Source of the DNA: JBBSUQ01 sp038234235
Lineage (GTDB): Bacteria > Bacteroidota > Bacteroidia > Flavobacteriales_D > Crocinitomicaceae
Direction: 5' to 3'
NCBI GenBank assembly: GCA_038234235.1
Contig: JBBSUQ010000005.1
Span: forward strand, 1-37,745
DNA length: 37,745 nt
Shown: one piece after another, positions 33,674-37,745 of the stretch
Position numbering within the stretch: position 1 is the first letter of the stretch
How the letters are laid out: every line of letters starts with the position of its first letter
The notes under the pieces: generated by a model
What the model was told of the DNA's origin: nothing
Database searches by the model: none
The model's input: only the letters and a program-made list of their open reading frames with translations
Made by a program: the position numbers and the translations under genes

Positions 33674-33695
33674 ATTTTTATAAAAAGTCTTCAGA

Positions 33696-34451
33696 ATGTT
33701 TAAAAATTTAGTGATAATTGGATCCGGAAATGTTGCTTGGCATTTAAGCAAAGCCCTTGAAGACTTCATTAACGTGAGATTAATTATTTCACGAAATGAA
33801 CACAGCGGGAAAGAATTGGCTCAGAAATACAATGCTGAATATTCGAATATTTTTGAAAAAATTAACGAGGATGATTTAGTGCTCGTTTGCGTCCAAGATA
33901 GTGAAATTGATAATTTATTAAAAAGTTTGGATTCTAAAATCATGATTGCCATTACATCTGGTAGTTTTGACATTCAAAAAGCGCATAATTTTAAGAACAT
34001 TGCTACATTTTATCCCTTACAAACTTTCACAAAAAATAGAAAATTAGATTATACAGAAATCCCTTTTTTACTTGAATCTAACAATAAAGTTTTCTTGCAG
34101 GAAATGTATGATCTTGCTTGGAAAGTCAGTTCTAAAGTAGAATTTATGAATGTCGATCAGAGAAAAACCGTGCATTTAGCCGCAGTATTTGCTAATAATT
34201 TTTCCAACCATTTATTCTATCAATCCGCGGAAATTCTAAAACTTAAAAGTATTGATTTTGAACTAATGACTCCATTAATCAAAGAAACTATTTTGAAAGC
34301 CTTGGCAGAAAATCCGGAATTTGCTCAAACAGGACCAGCTAGAAGAAACGATATAGAATTAATGGAAAATCAGGAAAAAATGCTGAATTTATATCAAAAA
34401 GAAATATATTTGAGCATTAGTAAAAGCATTCAGAATACTTATAAAAAATGA
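33696..34451 (+). CDS. Rossmann/DUF2520 domain protein
   Basis: 251 residues. The N-terminal Rossmann domain starts MFKNLVIIGSGNVAWHLSKA, with the dinucleotide-binding GSGNVA at about residues 9-14. The C-terminal DUF2520 domain is helical (VHLAAVFANNFSNHLFYQSAEIL ... QTGPARRNDIELMENQ), resembling pyrroline-5-carboxylate-reductase-type enzymes and their relatives. The substrate is not known. Its last codons overlap the KdsC gene by 4 nt (ATGA), so the two are translationally coupled; in many Bacteroidota this pair lies together and precedes Maf, which is absent here. Confidence 0.9.
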   Translation: MFKNLVIIGSGNVAWHLSKALEDFINVRLIISRNEHSGKELAQKYNAEYSNIFEKINEDDLVLVCVQDSEIDNLLKSLDSKIMIAITSGSFDIQKAHNFKNIATFYPLQTFTKNRKLDYTEIPFLLESNNKVFLQEMYDLAWKVSSKVEFMNVDQRKTVHLAAVFANNFSNHLFYQSAEILKLKSIDFELMTPLIKETILKALAENPEFAQTGPARRNDIELMENQEKMLNLYQKEIYLSISKSIQNTYKK

Positions 34452-34966
34452 CGAGTTACAAAATTAAACTTAATAAAGTAAGCACTTTTATTTTCGATAT
34501 GGACGGTGTGCTCACAGATGGAAACGTATTAATTTACAAAGACGAATTCATCCGTAACATGAACTCTAAAGACAGTTATGCTATACAATATGCGGCAAAA
34601 TTGGGTTATAAGATATTCATCATCACCGGCGGAAAATCTGAAATCGTGAAAGAAAAACTACTTAATTTGGGCGCGACAGATGTTTTTTTAGGCTCAAAAA
34701 ACAAACTCAATGTTTACAATGATCTCAAAAACACCTACAATTTAACCGACGAAGAAATACTTTTCATGGGAGATGACATTCCCGATTATCCAGTTTTGGC
34801 AGTTTGTGGAGTTGCTTGCTGTCCGCAAGATGCAGCAATAGAAATTAAAGACATTTGCCATTACCAAAGTCCACACAACGGCGGCCACAAATGCGTGCGC
34901 GATGTTATAGAACAAACCTTGCGAGTACAGAAAAAATGGTTTGGTGATTTGGCTTTTGAGTGGTGA
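34448..34966 (+). CDS. kdsC: 3-deoxy-D-manno-octulosonate 8-phosphate phosphatase (KdsC-like HAD)
   Basis: 172 residues, HAD superfamily type C0. The nucleophile and acid-base Asp lie in FIFDMDGVLTDG (D17, D19), the Thr in IITGGKSE, and Asp in FMGDDIPDYPVL. The C-terminal NGGHKCVRDVIEQTL is the tetramer-interface/specificity signature of KdsC. It removes phosphate from Kdo-8-phosphate in the Kdo step of LPS core synthesis. Start overlaps the DUF2520 gene by 4 nt. Specificity towards Kdo8P rather than another sugar acid phosphate is inferred from the signature only. Confidence 0.88.
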   Translation: MTSYKIKLNKVSTFIFDMDGVLTDGNVLIYKDEFIRNMNSKDSYAIQYAAKLGYKIFIITGGKSEIVKEKLLNLGATDVFLGSKNKLNVYNDLKNTYNLTDEEILFMGDDIPDYPVLAVCGVACCPQDAAIEIKDICHYQSPHNGGHKCVRDVIEQTLRVQKKWFGDLAFEW

Positions 34967-35072
34967 GTTGAGAATAAAATGGGTAATTAAATGACGTCAG
35001 AAATTTTTTAATGCTTTCCAATTTTCAGATAAATTTCTTTGGAAACTCGACACATTTTTTTAATAAAGTAAA

Positions 35073-35966
35073 CTAAGAGTTCAAACGCTTATCTCTTTTC
35101 TTTAAAAACTTCTCGTTATCCTCCTTCAAAAGTAAGTTTAATGAGTCAAAAACTGGATTTGAGAATTTGAAAGTTTCTTTATTATCATTTAAAAAAAGCC
35201 AAGGTTGGACAGTGTCATAATTGTAATCTCCAAAAACGATAACCGGAGTTCCATGTTTTGCTACATATCCTCCTCCTTCTTCCAACTGCCACTGTTCGGC
35301 CCAATTGTAAAACCAAATAGCGTCGTCCATTAATAATCGTACACAAGAATGACTTGCCGGAACACCAGGTAAATCGTATTGGTGAAGGGCAATTCCTTCG
35401 AAATTATCGATATTAAAATACCATGGCAATAACCATTCGTTGTTTACAGTACTGTACTTTTCTTTTATTTTCCAATTAGTATGATAAATTCCTGAAGGTG
35501 TTGGAGTGCTTCTTTTTCCACTGCTGAGCGGACCCCAATGTACCAATTTTCCATTTTCATAAGCTCCAAATGCTTGGTATTCTTTAGAAATTAAAATGAT
35601 TTTATTTATGGTATCAAATATTTGTAATTTTGTGGGGTAAGGAGCATAATATTCATAATCAAATGAAAGTGAATCGGGCACAATTAATATTGCTTTTCTC
35701 CTGAATCTCTTTGTGTCCAAACGATTTATTGAGAGAATTTTAAATATTTCTTCCTCTGAATATTTGGTTTTAAAAGTATCAATTGCCGCTTGGTCTAACA
35801 AACTATCAATATGAAATGTCGGGATATAGAGAGGGATCTCAGGAATTTCAACAATTTCTACTTTTTTCTCTTTTTGCTGTTGTTGTTTTTCTTTACAAGA
35901 ACTGCCAACTCCCAAAAAGATTAATAAAATTGAATAAAAGAAAATTATATACTGGAATTTTTTCAT
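35073..35966 (-). CDS. L,D-transpeptidase lipoprotein
   Basis: 297 residues. The N-terminus is a lipoprotein signal (LIFLGVGSSCKEKQ). A Lys/Gln-rich spacer follows and then the YkuD catalytic domain (about 110-235). Its active site has HQYDLPG near residue 193, the catalytic Cys208 in ASHSCVRL, and the following Arg210. The usual SHGC motif reads SHSC, a Gly-to-Ser change next to the nucleophile. Such enzymes make 3-3 peptidoglycan cross-links or attach proteins. It is divergent from nothing nearby and is preceded by a TAATTTTG -7 box. Confidence 0.92.
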   Translation of the reverse strand: MKKFQYIIFFYSILLIFLGVGSSCKEKQQQQKEKKVEIVEIPEIPLYIPTFHIDSLLDQAAIDTFKTKYSEEEIFKILSINRLDTKRFRRKAILIVPDSLSFDYEYYAPYPTKLQIFDTINKIILISKEYQAFGAYENGKLVHWGPLSSGKRSTPTPSGIYHTNWKIKEKYSTVNNEWLLPWYFNIDNFEGIALHQYDLPGVPASHSCVRLLMDDAIWFYNWAEQWQLEEGGGYVAKHGTPVIVFGDYNYDTVQPWLFLNDNKETFKFSNPVFDSLNLLLKEDNEKFLKKRDKRLNS

Positions 35967-35983
35967 CAGGTAAAATTACAGAC

Positions 35984-35991
35984 CAAAATTA
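35984..35991 (-). promoter_or_regulatory. -7 box TAATTTTG of the L,D-transpeptidase gene
   Basis: The minus strand reads TAATTTTG, matching TAnnTTTG, 17 nt before the ATG at 35966. No -33 TTG was evident. Confidence 0.45.
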
Positions 35992-36186
35992 GGCCAGTTT
36001 TTGAAATTAAAGATCGGCGATTTGTTAAATAATTAGAAAGAATTCTTGACTATACTTCTGAATTTTTACTTTTTAAATTTGAAATTTGAAAAGACATCAA
36101 TTATTATTGAGAAATATGCCCAAAAGAAAGTACCGGGAAAATCATAGAAAAATATAGATAAAAAAAGCTTCGATAAAATCGGTGAA

Positions 36187-36231
36187 AAGTATAGACAAAA
36201 GAAGTATAGACAAAAGAAGTATAGACAAAAA
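36187..36231. repeat. Three tandem 15-bp repeats
   Basis: AAGTATAGACAAAAG occurs at 36187-36201, 36202-36216 and 36217-36231, the last with a final A. A partial fourth unit (aatatagataaaaa) lies in the preceding diverged copy. It is a minisatellite-like array at the 3' end of the csp unit. Confidence 0.85.
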
Positions 36232-36232
36232 A

Positions 36233-36257
36233 AAAGCTCCGATAAAATCGGAGCTTT
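36233..36257 (-). terminator. Intrinsic terminator of the cold-shock gene
   Basis: AAAGCTCCGAT pairs perfectly with ATCGGAGCTTT (11 bp) around a 3-nt loop. On the minus strand it is followed by a T-run (the plus-strand A-run at 36227-36235), as expected 23 nt past the csp stop. Confidence 0.9.
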
Positions 36258-36280
36258 AAGAAAATTATTTTTTTGAATTA

Positions 36281-36472
36281 TTATATTGCTTTCACATTAA
36301 CGGCATTCAAACCTTTTTTTCCTTCTTCAAGTTCGAATTCAACTTCGTCGTTTTCTCTTACTTTTGTTGCTAATCCTGAAACGTGTACAAAATATTCTTT
36401 GTCTGTTCCGTCTTCTTTAATAAAACCAAATCCTTTAGTCTCATTGAAGAATTTTACAATTCCTTTGTTCAT
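36281..36472 (-). CDS. Cold-shock protein (CspA family)
   Basis: 63 residues, a single OB-fold cold-shock domain. RNP1 KGFGFI (residues 13-18) and RNP2 YFVHVSG (27-33) are intact, so it is expected to bind single-stranded RNA/DNA. It starts MNKGIVKFFNETKGFGFIKE. The upstream ABM gene ends 63 nt away on the same strand, and the sequence TAACTTTA (plus-strand 36496-36503) in that gap is one base from the TAnnTTTG box, so a separate promoter is possible. It ends at a good terminator. Confidence 0.96.
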   Translation of the reverse strand: MNKGIVKFFNETKGFGFIKEDGTDKEYFVHVSGLATKVRENDEVEFELEEGKKGLNAVNVKAI

Positions 36473-36535
36473 TATAATTAATTTATTTAAAGCGGTAAAG
36501 TTAGTAATAATATTTACATGAAACTAATTTATTTG

Positions 36536-36841
36536 TTAAATTTTCGTAAATCCATCAAAATAAGCATTTACACTCCATGCTTCGGCCTTTTTAGCGAACC
36601 AAGGTTTTATGTTGGGCCAAATTTCACCAAATGCTTCCGAATGTCGATAGTTTTCCAATGCTTCAGGACTTTCCCAATGAGAATAAGTCAATATAATATT
36701 GGGATTGTGGGTATCTTGTAACAATTGCATTCCTTTACAGCCCTCAAATTCATTAACCATTTTTTTAACTTTATCAAAATATCTAAGAAACTGTGCAGTA
36801 TGCTGGTCTTTAAAATGAAGTTTTACAATTCTATATAACAT
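36536..36841 (-). CDS. Antibiotic biosynthesis monooxygenase (ABM) domain protein
   Basis: 101 residues, one ferredoxin-like ABM domain (YRIVKLHFKDQHTAQFL ... YSHWESPEALENYRHSEAFG). Family members act as small quinol or heme-related monooxygenases, often dimeric; the family pattern with the HWES segment is clear. The reaction here is unknown. The SAM hydrolase gene ends 6 nt upstream on the same strand, so the two form an operon. Confidence 0.85.
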   Translation of the reverse strand: MLYRIVKLHFKDQHTAQFLRYFDKVKKMVNEFEGCKGMQLLQDTHNPNIILTYSHWESPEALENYRHSEAFGEIWPNIKPWFAKKAEAWSVNAYFDGFTKI

Positions 36842-36847
36842 AAGTAT

Positions 36848-37705
36848 TTAAAATAAGGATTCTAATGTTTCTTTACTGCCTCTTGGTTGAAATTCTATCC
36901 TTATAATATCATCCAACCTTAAACCGAAAAGCTTTTCTGCTCCACCCCCACTGCCGTTTGCTCCTCTATTAATAGCAATTTCTAAAAGTCCATTTTCATT
37001 AAAGATGGCTACTCTTTCTCCTGTAGGAACTTCACTGTATGTATTGTGTACTATATCAATCTTGTATTCTTCTCTGCGAAAAAATATTACAAATGGCGCA
37101 TTTTTTTCATACCGATCAAACAATGACTTATGAATATTGGTAATTGCGTTTCCGAAACTGTCAAAATGTAAGATATTTCCTTTAATAAGATTAGTTTCTA
37201 ATACTGCAGCGTGCCAAAATGCTTTGTTAAACTCATTTACTGGCGTACAAAAACTATCCAAACTTTCTCCATTTAATATCTTTGCCGCTGCCGGAACAAA
37301 TATTTTTTTCGTTGGAAATTGAAAATTCTGGACATTCGTCATTACATTATCAATCTGCCACAAACCTTGAGGCGCTCTGTCTTGAAGAAAAACACCAAAA
37401 AATCCATTGTCATTGCTTATAAAATACTGATCTTCATGTTCAAGAATCAAAGGAAATGTGCTCATTCCTCCTTGCAATCTTATTATCGGCACACTGTCTA
37501 CTGAAACCAAATGTATCGTACCTTTTGGGAAATCTTTGTAACAATTAAGCAGGTGAAATGCGGCCTCTGCTACTCTAAATGGTTTAACATCATGAGAAAC
37601 ATCAACAACAACGACTTTGTCAACAATTGAGTGAATAGATCCTTTAATGGAAGCCACATAATGGTCCTTTGTGCCCAAATCGCTAGTTATAGTTATTATT
37701 TTCAT
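36848..37705 (-). CDS. SAM hydrolase (SAM hydroxide adenosyltransferase, DUF62 family)
   Basis: 285 residues of the SAM-dependent chlorinase/fluorinase superfamily. It begins MKIITITSDLGTKDHYVASI (a typical TSDxG start), has VVVDVSHDVKPFRVAEAAF after it, and ends with the DSFGNAITNI block and a GANGSGGGAEKLFGL loop. Most members outside the specialised halogenases hydrolyse SAM to adenosine and methionine, and this is likely here. The long S/T loop of true fluorinases is not evident. The ATG at 37705 is the first start. No neighbour explains its role; the ABM gene follows directly. Confidence 0.9.
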   Translation of the reverse strand: MKIITITSDLGTKDHYVASIKGSIHSIVDKVVVVDVSHDVKPFRVAEAAFHLLNCYKDFPKGTIHLVSVDSVPIIRLQGGMSTFPLILEHEDQYFISNDNGFFGVFLQDRAPQGLWQIDNVMTNVQNFQFPTKKIFVPAAAKILNGESLDSFCTPVNEFNKAFWHAAVLETNLIKGNILHFDSFGNAITNIHKSLFDRYEKNAPFVIFFRREEYKIDIVHNTYSEVPTGERVAIFNENGLLEIAINRGANGSGGGAEKLFGLRLDDIIRIEFQPRGSKETLESLF

Positions 37706-37745
37706 TGTGTATAAAAACCTAATTGTCGGAGCGAATTAATTTTTA

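Larger units (their letters stand above)
35992..36280. other. AT-rich intergenic region between the Ldt and csp genes
   Basis: About 290 bp. It holds a diverged terminator-like copy (36153-36184), a 15-bp triple repeat (36187-36231) and the csp terminator (36233-36257). No gene is convincing here. Confidence 0.6.

Noticed and set aside
36187..36231. Possible CRISPR-like array from the three 15-bp repeats
   Set aside because: Units abut without spacers and are too short; there is no cas gene.
1..37745. tRNA or rRNA genes
   Set aside because: I looked at the intergenic gaps for cloverleaf arms and conserved rRNA segments and found none; I cannot run a covariance search.

Overview
The window is AT-rich chromosomal DNA from a member of the Bacteroidota, most likely a flavobacterial-type lineage. 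The evidence is: two cargo proteins with C-terminal type IX secretion (T9SS) 'YPNPA' sorting domains; promoter -7 boxes of the Bacteroidota form TAnnTTTG; little sign of Shine-Dalgarno sequences; a flavobacterial-type DnaK (GGGTHDVS); a Reg_prop/Y_Y_Y/LytS sensor kinase paired with a LytTR regulator; and a KdsC enzyme that implies Kdo-containing LPS. No rRNA, tRNA, CRISPR array, prophage or insertion sequence was found.

Layout. 1-3061: the start of an unknown membrane protein (minus strand, cut by the window edge), then a forward run with YbaB/EbfC, 5-formyl-THF cyclo-ligase, a 53-residue two-helix membrane peptide, an unknown exported protein and a DUF547 lipoprotein. 3122-6177: a perfect terminator hairpin, a reverse-strand exported VWD-domain protein with a Pro/Lys tail, and a reverse-strand T9SS cargo remnant that begins inside a perfect 40-bp palindrome. 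6388-8301: dnaK. 8412-20367: an envelope locus with PBP1C (pbpC, split by an apparent 1-base frameshift) and a bacterial alpha-2-macroglobulin lipoprotein, both on the minus strand. A forward-strand hybrid sensor kinase/LytTR regulator pair sits between them. 20523-22849: a ferrous iron operon, feoA-feoB-FeoB-associated Cys-rich peptide. 22904-27879: an exported CsgG/LpoB-like protein, aspartate kinase and an RND/MMPL exporter. 28020-32404: a T9SS cargo protein, an unknown exported 574-residue protein and an alpha-oxoamine synthase (serine palmitoyltransferase-like). 32405-33695: a gene-poor stretch holding one orphan zinc-ribbon protein. 33696-34966: DUF2520 protein and KdsC, overlapping by 4 nt. 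35073-37705: an L,D-transpeptidase lipoprotein, a cold-shock protein, an ABM-family monooxygenase and a SAM hydrolase.

How the genes work together. Most of the window is housekeeping and envelope biology. PBP1C plus alpha-2-macroglobulin is a known partnership in which peptidoglycan repair is coupled to periplasmic protease trapping. The two-component pair placed between them, divergent from pbpC and convergent with the alpha-2-macroglobulin gene, is the best candidate for an unusual local system. L,D-transpeptidase, KdsC, the alpha-oxoamine synthase and the RND exporter add peptidoglycan, LPS and lipid functions. Other points worth checking are the pbpC frameshift, the 40-bp palindrome at the broken T9SS gene, and the stepwise duplications beside the csp terminator.
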